DNA of 64,000 bases from CADEDH01 sp965216205 (GCA_965216205.1 OZ244139.1:4092001-4156000), one strand, 5' to 3'. Shown: positions 17,659-26,541, numbered from the stretch's first letter. Notes: generated from the letters alone by a model not told the origin. A program made the numbers and translations.

Positions 17659-17928
17659 CACCAGGGGCGATGCCAGCAGGACCCATCCGGCCCGAACGTG
17701 GGAACGGAACGCGACCACCGGCCGCGAGCCGGAGCGTTCCCACGCCGACCTCGGCCCGGTTGCCACCCTCGGTGGCGAGTCGGACCCCGCTGCCGGTGAT
17801 ACCGGGTGCGGCACTCGTGATGCGATGTAGAGCTTGAGCGGTCGGTGGTTGGGGCCTCCTCGCTCGTTTGTCCCTCGGTCTTGGAAACTGAGGGTCTTCT
17901 GTACAAGCGAATTGCGAGGAGGCCCGTG
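17659..17928 (+). ncRNA. Structured 5' noncoding end of IS110 element (candidate bridge RNA region)
   Basis: This 270-bp noncoding stretch lies between proS and the transposase start. IS110-group elements encode their bridge RNA in the noncoding end upstream of the transposase gene. The segment 17850-17925 is strongly foldable, with nested inverted repeats, but loops pairing to donor and target cannot be assigned by eye. The element's left boundary is not determined. Confidence 0.35.
17852..17925 (+). promoter_or_regulatory. Nested inverted repeat sequestering the transposase ribosome site
   Basis: GGGCCTCCTCGC (17852-17863) is exactly complementary to GCGAGGAGGCCC (17914-17925). The latter contains the AGGAGG ribosome site just before the ATG at 17929. 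Inside it, CCCTCGGT (17872-17879) pairs with ACTGAGGG (17887-17894) at seven of eight positions. The folded RNA would hide the ribosome site, a common way for insertion sequences to limit transposase synthesis. Confidence 0.6.
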
Positions 17929-18978
17929 ATGGCATCGTATGTCGGTATTGATCTTCATCGGCGTAGGTCGGTGTTGGTGGTGTTGAACGAGTTGGGGGAC
18001 CGGGTTGGCTCGACTCGGATCGAGAACTCTCCGATGAATCTCGAGCAGACCCTCGAGGGGATCAAGGCCACTGTCGAGGCCCCGGTGGAGGTGGTGATGG
18101 AGGCCACGTGGGGCTGGTATTGGGCGGCTGATGTGATCGAGGCAGCCGGTCTCAGTCTGCATCTCGCTCACCCTCTGGGAATCAAGGGGTTCGAGAACCG
18201 GCGAGTGAAGAACGACGACCGGGACGCCATGTTGTTGGCGGATCTGTTGCGGTTGGGTCGATTACCCGAGGCGTGGGTGGCCCCACCGGAGATCCGGGAG
18301 TTGCGGGAGCTGGTCCGCTACCGGCGCAAGCTGTCCCGCCTCCAGGCCGGCCTGAAAGCCCAGGTTCATCAGACTCTGGGCAAGGAAGGGGCGATCCCAC
18401 CGATGACGACGATCTGGTACTCCGGCGGGCAGAAATGGCTGGATGAGTTGGAGATGGCTGACGCCTACACCAACCGGGTCGAATCCCTTCGGGATCTGCT
18501 CAAGTTGTATCACCGGGAGATCGCCACCCTGGACAGCCTGATCCACCGGACGATCACCACCAACCCCGACCTGGCCGAGGGGTATGAGGCGATCCAGACC
18601 ATCGGCGGTGTCGGCCGGGTCCTGGCCGCAGTGTTCGTCGCTGAGATCGGTGATGTCGACCGGTTCCCCAACCCGAAACGGCTGTGTTCGTGGGCGGGGC
18701 TGACGCCTCGGCACCGGGAATCCGATGACAAGGTCCGCCGGGGTCGGATCACCAAGCAGGGCCCCACGCTGGTCCGGTGGGCTGCGGTCGAGGCCATCAC
18801 CGGCCGGTCGACCGAACCGTACCTGCGGAGCGTGAAACGCCAGATCGGCGAACGGCGAAGCCCCAACATCGGCAAGGTCGCCGCCGCCCGCAAGCTCATG
18901 ACGCTCGTGTTCTATGGTCTGCGCGACGGGGAGATCCGTTGCCTGCAGAACGCTCACCAGCCCGAGGTGGCTGTGTGA
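17929..18978 (+). mobile_element. IS110-family transposase gene
   Basis: This 349-residue DEDD transposase is intact. The N-terminal RuvC-like domain has Asp8 in VGIDLHRRRS, Glu58 in VVMEAT, and Asp96/Asp99 in KNDDRDAMLLADLL. The C-terminal Transposase_20 domain has QTIGGVGRVLAAVFVAEIGD, and the conserved serine in RLCSWAGLTPRHRES is Ser254. These residues form the composite active site in characterised IS110 recombinases. The ATG at 17929 has AGGAGG upstream. IS110 elements lack terminal inverted repeats, so the element ends cannot be fixed. It lies downstream of proS and upstream of decayed DNA. Confidence 0.92.
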
Positions 18979-19924
18979 GACGTTCGGGCGCGGCCGATCA
19001 GCGATCCTCCAGCAACGGCATGAACCCCCACCCCGGTGGGCGGCCGCCAGTTTGTGACTAGGACCTGACCGGTCGTGGCCGTATCCGCTCCATGCTCACC
19101 CCCACTCCAGGGGGCTGACGAAGGTATGCCCAAAGGCACCCGAACGATCGGGCTAGCCGCCCCTCACTCGATGAGGACCTGGAGCCGGACACCACCGCCC
19201 CGACAACCCCGAGGAGACCCCCGTCTGAACAACGGTGACATCCCTTGGTCATCGCCTCGACATCGATCCTGAGGCGGTGCTCGCCGGCATCAAGGGCCTT
19301 CGGTGCCTCCGGAACAGCGCAGCTGCCCTTGACCCCAGCTCCGCTCCGCCACCAACCGCTGCAGCCACGAGCCGAAGACCACCCTCTGCGCTGACCATCC
19401 GACGTCAGCGCTAACAGCGCGCCCACGATTCCGGGACTTCGTCCCGGATTACCCGACCCGACAGCCACCACACCGATTGACGGACCCAAGCTCTACAGGT
19501 ATGCCGTTGCCGAGCACCTGATCGAGGTGAGCTCTGGCGCCTAGAGCGGAGGTGGACGACGGTTACGTCAGGTCATCATCCCGGGGCCACTGGGCGCAGG
19601 TGAGCTGGTCGGGCTCGCCTGCTGGTCCGTACTGCCGGTCGGGTCCAGCGTCGAGATCGATCGGGGAGAGCTCACTGAAATGCGCTCAGGCGTACACACC
19701 GTCCGGCGGGCCTCGCACCCGTTCGGACGCGGTCGGTCATCTCCCGGCGTGCGTGGCGCACCAGGACTGAGCGGCCGGTACCTTCCACCACCGTCACCGT
19801 CGTCTACACCGGCACTCCCGTCAACGACTTCGACCAGATCGCGTCGGCCACGTTCTCGACCGCGGCGTTCCAAGCCGGGATCTAGGAAGGCGGGCGATCA
19901 AGGATGGGACGGGTGTGGTAGACG
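18979..19924. other. Gene-free interval downstream of the IS110 transposase
   Basis: No complete gene is recognised in these 946 bases. Contents are a CCCACC-CC-GGTGGG hairpin at about 19030-19043, repeat R2 copy 2 (19427-19506) and a short C-terminal coding remnant at 19774-19884 on the + strand (VTVVYTGTPVNDFDQIASAT, ending in a stop). The right end of the insertion sequence must lie here. Codon-like structure is weak elsewhere. Confidence 0.5.
19427..19506 (+). repeat. Dispersed 80-bp repeat R2, copy 2
   Basis: This is the partner of 8871-8950, in the same orientation, with about 11 mismatches in 80. It has the same CCGGGAC-TTC-GTCCCGG hairpin at its left and identical last 20 bases. Confidence 0.65.
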
Positions 19925-20275
19925 ATGGTGATGGACGCTCTGCGAACCGGTCGCCGTCTCATCGGTGGACTGCTGACCTTGCTTGTCTTCGTCGCTGCGT
20001 GTGGTGGCGGTGACGCTTGGCAGGACGCCTATCGGGCCAAGCTCGACGACCTGGCCGCGGAGTCGACCGACGACGAGACGAGCGAGTTGGGGTGCGCCGT
20101 TCTCGCGGAGTTGAGCGACGAAGAGCTCAGAGAGTTCGCTCTGACCGTCGGGCTGTCCGAGGAGGCCAGCGACCTCGACAGCGTGTTGGAGAGTGAAGGC
20201 GTCGAGCCGACCGACGAGATCTACGACGAGGCCGCGGGAATCTTCACCGACTGGGTGATCCGCTTCTGCGAGTAG
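19925..20275 (+). CDS. Small putative lipoprotein
   Basis: The 116-residue product has a basic start, a hydrophobic core (LIGGLLTLLVFVAAC) and a lipobox ending in Cys26, so it is probably lipid-anchored outside the membrane. The mature part is acidic and helical with two further cysteines (GCAVLAE, and FCE at the very end) that could form a disulfide. I recognise no family. The second ATG at 19931 is an equally good start. Its 3' end overlaps the degraded tail of the MFS gene on the other strand. Confidence 0.6.
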   Translation: MVMDALRTGRRLIGGLLTLLVFVAACGGGDAWQDAYRAKLDDLAAESTDDETSELGCAVLAELSDEELREFALTVGLSEEASDLDSVLESEGVEPTDEIYDEAAGIFTDWVIRFCE

Positions 20276-21072
20276 CCATCTAGGCACCTGGTAGCGCCGG
20301 CCATGAAGATGGCGCCGATGAGCGTGGCCGACAGGTCGACGGTGACCGCAGTGTGGATGAGGAGCGCGGTGATGAATGCCTCGTTGAACAGGTTGTAGGT
20401 GGTGGCTTCACCGACCAGCGGTCGGATGTAGGGGTTGGTGATGACGGTGCGGATGCCAGCGGTGAGTTCGCCACGGTGAATGGTGCTGGTGGTGGTGGGT
20501 GGTGGCTCGGGTTGTTTGATGCGGCCGAGGTTGATCGCCGAGACGGCGTAGGTGGCGGCGTCGGCGAGCACTGCGACCGGTGCGCCGAGTACGGCCACGA
20601 GTGCGCCGCCGGCGCCTTTGCCGCCGATCGCGGCTGCCGATTGGGAGGCGCCGAGCCAGCTGTTGGCCCGAACCAGGCGGTCGTGGTCGACGAGGGTCGG
20701 CAGGTGGGCGTAGTCGGCGATCTGATACACGACGGTGCCGACACCGATCACGAACAGCAGCGGCAACAGCCAGGCGATGCCGTCGGCCCCGATCCACACC
20801 GCCACGGGAATCGCTGCGGTCGCAGCGAACCGGGTGAGATCGGCACCGATCATCAACGGTCGGCGGCGTCGTCGATCGGCGATCGCGCCGACGGGCAGCG
20901 TGGCGATCAGGAAGGGGGCGAAGAGCACCGCTCGCAACGTTCCAACTTCGGTGTCGGTGGCGCCCAGGGTCAGCAGCGCCAGCAGCGGGAAGGCGAGTTC
21001 GCTGATCTCTGAACCCAGGTACGACACCGACGATGCCGTCCACAGTCGACGGAAGTCACGATCTCTCAACAT
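20221..21072 (-). pseudogene. MFS exporter, truncated at the C-terminus
   Basis: From the ATG at 21072 the product (283 residues) matches the MFS_3/enterobactin-exporter-like group. It has MLRDRDFRRLWTASSVSYLG, the loop motif ADRRRRRPLMIGADLTRF, and helices to about TM8 (GAIFMAGA). Members are about 400 residues with 12 helices. Here similarity ends near 20290 and the last 20 or so residues are antisense to the lipoprotein gene. The last four helices are missing, so transport is unlikely. The break may mark a deletion junction. Confidence 0.7.
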
Positions 21073-21155
21073 CCCACCGCGTAGCTGGCTCACAGTGTCC
21101 AGCAAGGTACACAGATCGACGTAATGGTGCAACTGGTTCAAACCTTCGAGCCAGC

Positions 21156-21161
21156 TACACT
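21156..21161 (+). promoter_or_regulatory. -10 box for leaderless CGNR regulator transcript
   Basis: TACACT ends seven bases before the GTG at 21169. This supports that start over the ATG at 21124. Confidence 0.45.
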
Positions 21162-21168
21162 CCGGAGC

Positions 21169-21684
21169 GTGTTCGTGCGTGGGGTTCCGATCGATTTCGT
21201 GGTCGACGTGGTGAATCGGTGGTCGCCGACCGTGCGTGCGGTGGCCGGAGACGACTCGACGTCACCGACCTTGGCCGAGCTGTGTCGGGCTCACGGAGTG
21301 GCGATGGGGCCGGCCATGACCGAGCAGGCGATCGCGCAGGTTGCCGAGGAGATCCACGGCGTGTTCGCCGCCGAGGGCGGCCGTGGCGCTCGAATCACCG
21401 AGCTCGCCCGGCTGCTGGATTCCATCGACGCCCGCCCGGCGTTGGACGTCGACGGACAGGGCTGGATCGTCGACGACGCTCAGTGGCTGAACGCCACGAT
21501 GCTCTTCGGCCTGTTCGACTACTCCCGCAGCACACCAAAGCTGGCACGGCTCGGCACCTGTCGAGCCCACCGCTGCGTCGACGCCTTCGTCGACAACACC
21601 CAGGCCGCCACCAGGCGATTCTGCTCGACGACGTGTCAGACCCGAGCCAAGGCCGCCAGCCGCCGCCAACGAAACCGACCCTGA
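21169..21684 (+). CDS. CGNR zinc-finger (ABATE-type) regulator
   Basis: This 171-residue protein has an N-terminal ABATE-like ligand domain (VPIDFVVDVVNRWSPT and following helices) and a C-terminal CGNR finger. In the finger, four cysteine/histidine ligands appear in LGTCRAHRCVDAFVDNT and RRFCSTTCQTRAKAASRR. The family are probable stress or antibiotic-responsive transcription regulators in actinobacteria. The GTG at 21169 is preferred because TACACT stands seven bases upstream and the conserved region begins there. It is divergent from the truncated MFS exporter, its probable former target. Confidence 0.8.
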   Translation: MFVRGVPIDFVVDVVNRWSPTVRAVAGDDSTSPTLAELCRAHGVAMGPAMTEQAIAQVAEEIHGVFAAEGGRGARITELARLLDSIDARPALDVDGQGWIVDDAQWLNATMLFGLFDYSRSTPKLARLGTCRAHRCVDAFVDNTQAATRRFCSTTCQTRAKAASRRQRNRP

Positions 21685-21715
21685 CCACCCGACCCCGACG
21701 ACCCGAAACGCACCG

Positions 21716-22543
21716 ATGGCACTTGAATCAGAGTTCGACGACAAGAACCGCCGGGCGCTGTTCAGCTCGCACGCGGCAGCCTACGGCGACGGTCGCCCCG
21801 GCGACCCGCCGGAGGTCTTCGCCCACCTTCGATCGGCATGCGGTCTCGGCCCCGGCAGTCGGGTCCTGGAGATCGGCGCCGGTGCCGGACAGGCCACGGG
21901 GCCACTCCTCGATGCCGGCGCCCGGTTGCTCGTAGTCGAGGTCGGAGAAGAGTTCGGGGCGCTGCTGCGAACGAGATTCGGGAACCACCAACTCGAGGTC
22001 AGGACCGGCGAGTTCGAAACAGTAGAGCTTCCGTCCGCGTCCTTCGATCTCATCGTCGCGGCGACATCGTTCCATTGGATCGAGCCCACGCAGGGACTCG
22101 ACCGCGTCGCGGACCTGCTCAGACCGACGGGTTCGATCGCGTTGTGGTGGACCCACTTCGGCGATGCCAGTCGCCCCGACCCGTTCCGCGACGCGTCCAA
22201 CCCCTCCCTCCTCGATCGACACGCACCACAACTCGCCGACTCCGCCACCGGAGGCTCGGGCATCGGCGCACACCCCTACGCCCTCGACACCGCAGCACGG
22301 CGCAGCGAGATCGACAACACCGGCAGATTCGGTCCGGTCGAGGAACGACGGATCCCCTGGACGACAACGCAAACCACAGACGAGATGCACCGATTCCTGT
22401 CATCGTTCTCGAGCTGGATGACCCTCGACGACAACGTACGAACCGACCTGCTACGCGACATCGGCGACCTGATCGACCACCGGTTCGGCGGTGCCGTCGA
22501 ACGACCCTTCATCACCGCCATCTACACCGCTCGACGGCTCTGA
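21716..22543 (+). CDS. Class I SAM-dependent methyltransferase
   Basis: This 275-residue protein has the SAM-binding motif I VLEIGAGAGQATGPLL at about residues 44-59, the acidic motif VVEVGEEFG and the post-motif FDLIVAATSFHWIEP. This pattern is that of the UbiE/Methyltransf_11 group that includes biotin-synthesis BioC-like and trans-aconitate methyltransferase-like proteins. Substrate is unknown. It lies 31 bp after the CGNR regulator gene and may be cotranscribed with it. Length is normal. Confidence 0.85.
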   Translation: MALESEFDDKNRRALFSSHAAAYGDGRPGDPPEVFAHLRSACGLGPGSRVLEIGAGAGQATGPLLDAGARLLVVEVGEEFGALLRTRFGNHQLEVRTGEFETVELPSASFDLIVAATSFHWIEPTQGLDRVADLLRPTGSIALWWTHFGDASRPDPFRDASNPSLLDRHAPQLADSATGGSGIGAHPYALDTAARRSEIDNTGRFGPVEERRIPWTTTQTTDEMHRFLSSFSSWMTLDDNVRTDLLRDIGDLIDHRFGGAVERPFITAIYTARRL

Positions 22544-22628
22544 GAGATCGTTTGCATGGTGGCGCCTGGTCGGTTGATCGACCTTGCAGGTGATCGCGGC
22601 CGGGAGACGTCCATGTGATGGCCCGGAC

Positions 22629-22634
22629 TACGCT
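22629..22634 (+). promoter_or_regulatory. -10 box for a leaderless transcript
   Basis: TACGCT ends six bases before the ATG at 22641. Confidence 0.4.
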
Positions 22635-22640
22635 CGGGCG

Positions 22641-23084
22641 ATGGGCTCGCAAGACGAAAACGTCCACGACGTCGTATGGCGACTGCACCTTGAGTCGGCG
22701 CCACTTGAGGTGCACCGCGCTCTCTCGACGGGCGAGGGTCGTGCGGCCTTCTGGGCTGAGTCCGCTGTGGAGATTGATGGTGAGGTCCACTTCGAGTTCA
22801 TCAACGGAGAGCGATACGCAGGACGAGTGTTGGGCAACGATCCCCCGTCGTTCTGGGCAGTCGACTACTTCGGTTGGCCCGTGGAGTTCCGCTTGAGCCC
22901 CGACGGGTCAGGTGGCACGGATCTCGAAATGCGCCACCTCGGACTCGACATCCAGGCTCGCGATCAGGTGACTCCTGGTTGGCTCAACGTCCTGCTGCCG
23001 ATGAAGGCCTATGTTGACCATGGGGTCGATCTGCACAACCACGACCCGTCGAGGTCGTGGGATCAACGGTACGTCGACCACTGA
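22641..23084 (+). CDS. SRPBCC-domain protein
   Basis: This 147-residue protein resembles the AHSA1/SRPBCC group, with WRLHLESAPLEVHRALSTGEG at the start, FWAESAVEIDGEVHFEFING, and a C-terminal helix (NVLLPMKAYVDHGVDLHNHD). The pocket ligand is unknown. The ATG at 22641 is chosen over the in-frame ATG at 22584 because conservation begins there and a TANNNT box precedes it at leaderless distance. Confidence 0.72.
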   Translation: MGSQDENVHDVVWRLHLESAPLEVHRALSTGEGRAAFWAESAVEIDGEVHFEFINGERYAGRVLGNDPPSFWAVDYFGWPVEFRLSPDGSGGTDLEMRHLGLDIQARDQVTPGWLNVLLPMKAYVDHGVDLHNHDPSRSWDQRYVDH

Positions 23085-23280
23085 TCAAATCCCCGATCAA
23101 TCCGTGCGTGTGTGAACCAACTCGATCCTTGGTAGCTGAGGTCGGCACCAAGGCGAGCGGCTACCCGCTCGAGAACGATCGCCTCACCGGATCGTCGCCC
23201 GCCATCGACCGCAACGTGGGGCGAGCGTCCGATTCGCTGCTCGGCAAGGCGCGCTTCGTCGGACGCGACCGCCCGTAGCC

Positions 23281-23571
23281 GCTCCGGTCGTTCCTCTCGG
23301 TTCGGTTGGGGCGCAGACTCCGCCCGAAGTCCGCCCCGTCTCCGAATGTATCGATCCGCAGGCAGACGGCACCTACAACGTCCACTTCGGCTGGGAGGTG
23401 CAAGCACCGGGGTCGGTGACCATTCCGGTCGGTGCGTCCAACCAACTGAGCGGCGCAACCGTCGTCGCGGGGCCCGACACGTTCTTCGACCGACCGATCG
23501 GCGCCTACCGACTCACCGCGCCGAAGTCGCTAGTCGCTCAGCTCGACGTTCGGTTAAGTCGAACGTTGCGG
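23281..23571 (+). pseudogene. Remnant of a secreted/cell-surface protein domain
   Basis: In one frame the DNA encodes CIDPQADGTYNVHFGWEV, then PGSVTIPVGASNQLSG and GPDTFFDRPIGAYRL. This resembles the DGTYTAHFGY/VTIPVG repeats of bacterial surface proteins. No start codon or signal peptide precedes it and the frame dissolves after about 23560. It is therefore a fragment of a larger gene lost from this site. The assignment rests on motif resemblance only. Confidence 0.45.
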
Positions 23572-23692
23572 GCTCCAAAATGTGCTCGATGTCAACGCCT
23601 ACGCACGAGCCATCACACCGCTCGGGATCGGCACCTACGAGCGGGCGGACGGGACCGGTCGGGTCGACGAAGCCGCTCCATAACGATGCTCC

Positions 23693-23734
23693 AGAATCCC
23701 GATCTGCCGCGCTCGGGTGCCGGCGCACTGGCCC
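23693..23734 (+). repeat. Dispersed hairpin repeat R1, copy 2
   Basis: This copy shares the CCGCGCTCGGGT-CCGGCG core and the ACTGGCCC extension with the copy at 33156. It lies in decayed DNA. Confidence 0.55.
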
Positions 23735-23940
23735 GGCCAGGCCGCTCGACAACGCGACCACCGGCGGTGAAGTCGAGCGTTGTCGGCTCGACGAGCGCCT
23801 GACCCTCACGGTCCGTGGCGAGGGATGCCAACGGGCCGGCGTTGTCGGGCGGGCCGTAAGTGCCGTTTATCCGCACCGGCGGCATGCGGGCGGTTGTAGA
23901 ATTGGGCGGTGCGTTTCTCCCCTTTTTCGCTGATGATGGT

Positions 23941-24013
23941 GCCCCGACTGGGGCCGTCGGCGCGCACGCAGTAAGCGTTTCCGTTCGACCCCGGGTTGGA
24001 GCCCAGGGGTCGA
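23941..24013 (+). promoter_or_regulatory. Two stable hairpins in the metG leader
   Basis: GCCCC-GACT-GGGGC (23941-23954), then TCGACCCC (23985-23992) pairing with GGGGTCGA (24006-24013), with an inner GGG/CCC pair. They lie 58-130 bp before the metG ATG. No T-box antiterminator sequence or recognisable SAM riboswitch is present. Confidence 0.4.
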
Positions 24014-24070
24014 GTCGAGATCGCTGGTCGAGGTCCGGGGTCCTGCTCGATTACAGGAGTACCCCCTGAC

Positions 24071-25549
24071 ATGACGACCTACATCACCGTTGCGATCCCC
24101 TATGTGAATGCTGACCCGCACATCGGCTACGCCTACGAGCTGATCGAGGCCGATCTGGCGGCCCGGGCCCGGCGGGCATTGGGTGACGATGTCCGGTTCC
24201 TCGGTGGCACCGATGAGTTCTCGCTGAAGAACGTTGTTGCCGCCGAGGCCGCAGGCGAGACGACCCAAGCCTTTGTCGACCGGCACGCCGATCGGTTCGA
24301 GGCGCTCGCCGAATCGCTGGGCATCAGCTTCGACGACTTCATCCGCACCAGCCGCGATCCTCGACACCGACCCGCGGTGGAACGACTGTGGAAGGCATGT
24401 TCGAACAGTGGCGATCTCTACCAACGCGACTACACCGGTAGGTACTGCATTGGCTGCGAACAGTTCTACGATCCCGGCGACCTGGTCGAGCGTGGTTGCC
24501 CTGAGCACGGTCAGGTGATCGAGACCGTCACCGAGAACAACTGGTTCTTCCGGTTGTCCGCCTACGCCGACCAGCTCGTCGAGCTGATCGAAGCGAACAC
24601 CCTGCGTATCACCCCGGAACCGTTTCGGGCTGAGGTGCTGGCGTTCATCCGCCGCGGGCTCGATGACATCAGCATCTCCCGCTCAGTGGAACGGGCCCAC
24701 GGTTGGGGCATCCCGGTACCCGACGACCCGGCACAGGTGGTCTACGTGTGGTTCGACGCCCTGAGCAACTACATCAGTGCCCTCGACTACGGCACCAGTG
24801 GCGACCTCTACGAGCAGTGGTGGCGGCATGCTGATGAGCGCATCCACGTCGTCGGTAAAGGAATCACCCGCTTCCACGCCGTGTACTGGCCGGCGTTCCT
24901 CCTCTCCGCCGGTGAACCGATCCCGACCCGAATCCAGGTCCACCCCTACCTCAGCGTCAACGGCGCCAAGATCTCGAAATCCTCGGGATCTGGACCCCCA
25001 CCGACCGATCTCGTGGACACCTTCGGCAGCGACGCGCTGCGATGGTGGGTCACCAGCGACGTGTCACCGGCGAGTGACACCGATTTCACGGTCGAACGAC
25101 TCGTCCAACGAGCCAACGAAACACTGGCCAACGGACTCGGCAACGCCATCAACCGCGTCGCGACACTGCGCCACCGGACCACCGATTGGACGTCCCCAGC
25201 ACCCGTTGGCGAGCCGATCCCAACGACCACCCACCTCTCGCGCTCCGTCGCCGCGGCACTCGCCGATTTCGACCGACGACAAGCAACCGAACGACTCGCC
25301 GCTGCCATCGACGCCGTCAATCAACAGATCGAGGCGGCCGCACCATGGAAGCTGCTGAGCGACCCATCCAACGCCGAAGAACTCACTGCACTGCTCTCCG
25401 CCTACACCACCTCGCTCCACGACATCGCACAAGCGATCCAACCCATCACCCCCACCCTCGCAGCGCGAGCATCCGAAGCCTTGAACGCCTCGCCCAGTAC
25501 GGCACCGAGACCCGTCTTCGCCAGACTCCACGAGTCGCTCCCCTCGTGA
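24071..25549 (+). CDS. metG: Methionyl-tRNA synthetase
   Basis: This 492-residue class I synthetase charges tRNA-Met. The HIGH motif appears as VNADPHIGYAYELIEAD and the KMSKS loop as AKISKSSGSGP at about residue 300. A zinc-knuckle segment CIGCEQFYDPGDLVERGCPE follows residue 115 with one cysteine pair at each end. There is no C-terminal EMAP/tRNA-binding domain, giving the short actinobacterial form. An AGGAG lies 11 bases before the ATG. The leader has two hairpins. The neighbourhood is decayed but the gene is intact. Confidence 0.95.
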   Translation: MTTYITVAIPYVNADPHIGYAYELIEADLAARARRALGDDVRFLGGTDEFSLKNVVAAEAAGETTQAFVDRHADRFEALAESLGISFDDFIRTSRDPRHRPAVERLWKACSNSGDLYQRDYTGRYCIGCEQFYDPGDLVERGCPEHGQVIETVTENNWFFRLSAYADQLVELIEANTLRITPEPFRAEVLAFIRRGLDDISISRSVERAHGWGIPVPDDPAQVVYVWFDALSNYISALDYGTSGDLYEQWWRHADERIHVVGKGITRFHAVYWPAFLLSAGEPIPTRIQVHPYLSVNGAKISKSSGSGPPPTDLVDTFGSDALRWWVTSDVSPASDTDFTVERLVQRANETLANGLGNAINRVATLRHRTTDWTSPAPVGEPIPTTTHLSRSVAAALADFDRRQATERLAAAIDAVNQQIEAAAPWKLLSDPSNAEELTALLSAYTTSLHDIAQAIQPITPTLAARASEALNASPSTAPRPVFARLHESLPS

Positions 25550-25703
25550 GCTGCTCAGCTCGCCGAGGGCCGCCTCGTCATCGTCGGTGGCCGAGACGCT
25601 CACACCAGACTGGCGTACCGGCCTTGGCCTCGGTGTTCGGGGATACGGTCACGAAGGGTGCGGTTCTCGCGCCGACCAGCGACGGGGTGCTAGAAATCGG
25701 CTT

Positions 25704-26195
25704 GTGGTCGACCGAACCCGCAGCGAGTACCGACTCCGCCTGACCCGCTTGGCCGAACCAACACCGCAGTTGCACCCTCGCTCAGCTCGCGAGTTTCCGC
25801 GTGACCGCTTGGCTGCCCTTCTACTTCGGTCCTATCGAGGCACGGTCGACGACGAGGGCGAGGACCACGACGACGCACTCGACGCTGTCGATCTCTACCT
25901 GGACGGCGCCCTGCCCGATTACGCCCTCGCCCTGGTCGACCAGGACGAGCCGGTAGCCCTCTGCTTCATCTCCGTGGTTGACGGCGTCCACTATGTCAAC
26001 CCGATCGTCGTCGCTCCCGAGAGCAAGAGGCGAGGTATCGGCCGGGCTTTCGTGCTCTGGTCGCTGCACCAGTTGTACGCGGCCAACGTCGACGAGGTCG
26101 GGGCGGCGATCACCGACGGGAACGTCCCATCCGAACGCCTCTTCACCGGATTAGGATTCACCCGAATCGGGCCGTGGCCGCCCGAGAACCGTTGA
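25704..26195 (+). CDS. GNAT-family N-acetyltransferase
   Basis: This 163-residue protein has the acetyl-CoA site VVAPESKRRGIGRAFVLWSL (motif A, R/Q-x-x-G-x-G/A) and the terminal NVPSERLFTGLGFTRIG segment typical of GNAT enzymes. The N-terminal part is about 80 residues with an acidic stretch DDEGEDHDDALD. The GTG at 25704 is my choice; a longer reading from 25587 adds low-complexity sequence with no resemblance to the family. Substrate is unknown. Confidence 0.75.
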   Translation: MVDRTRSEYRLRLTRLAEPTPQLHPRSAREFPRDRLAALLLRSYRGTVDDEGEDHDDALDAVDLYLDGALPDYALALVDQDEPVALCFISVVDGVHYVNPIVVAPESKRRGIGRAFVLWSLHQLYAANVDEVGAAITDGNVPSERLFTGLGFTRIGPWPPENR

Positions 26196-26541
26196 CCTAG
26201 CCCAGCCAGCCGCCCCTGCCGCCGACACCGTCGTCCCTGTCGAGCGACAGCAGCGGGCACTCACGACCGGGCAGGCACGACCACCAGGGAATGCGAACTC
26301 AGACGGCGAAGCGGAGCGCAACCGACTCCGTGATGTTCTCGTCGTCACACTCCGTGAGCGGCGGCCAGAACTCTGCGAATTTTTGCGCACGCCGGTAGTG
26401 CCGTTATGGGTGGTGTCACAGCCACCGTGGGATTCAGGTTGCTCGTCTCTGACGTGGATAGGTAGCCGTAGGCGGAGAGTGGCGGGCCGTCGCCGTAGTT
26501 GCCGATGCCGCGCAAGGGGTGCCAGCTCCTGCAGCTGGTGG
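26196..26541. other. Gene-free interval
   Basis: No gene is seen in these 346 bases. A stretch at 26318-26366 resembles 11841-11890 (about three quarters of bases match by eye), suggesting a small dispersed remnant. Nothing else stands out. Confidence 0.35.

Larger units (their letters stand above)
23085..24070. other. Gene-free interval with remnants before metG
   Basis: These 986 bases contain a coding remnant of a secreted protein (23281-23571), a second short C-terminal remnant ending at about 23694 (NAYARAITPLGIGTYERADG), repeat R1 copy 2 and two hairpins in the metG leader. No complete gene is seen on either strand. Confidence 0.55.

Noticed and set aside
19058..19489. 143-residue leftward open frame downstream of IS110
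   Set aside because: It is serine/glycine-rich, includes repeat R2, and has no resemblance to any family; it is treated as noncoding.
17659..19550. Terminal inverted repeats and target duplication for the insertion sequence
   Set aside because: The family lacks them, and none is seen; boundaries were left open.
23890..24070. T-box or SAM riboswitch in front of metG
   Set aside because: No T-box motif or specifier loop and no recognisable SAM core can be found; only simple hairpins are visible.
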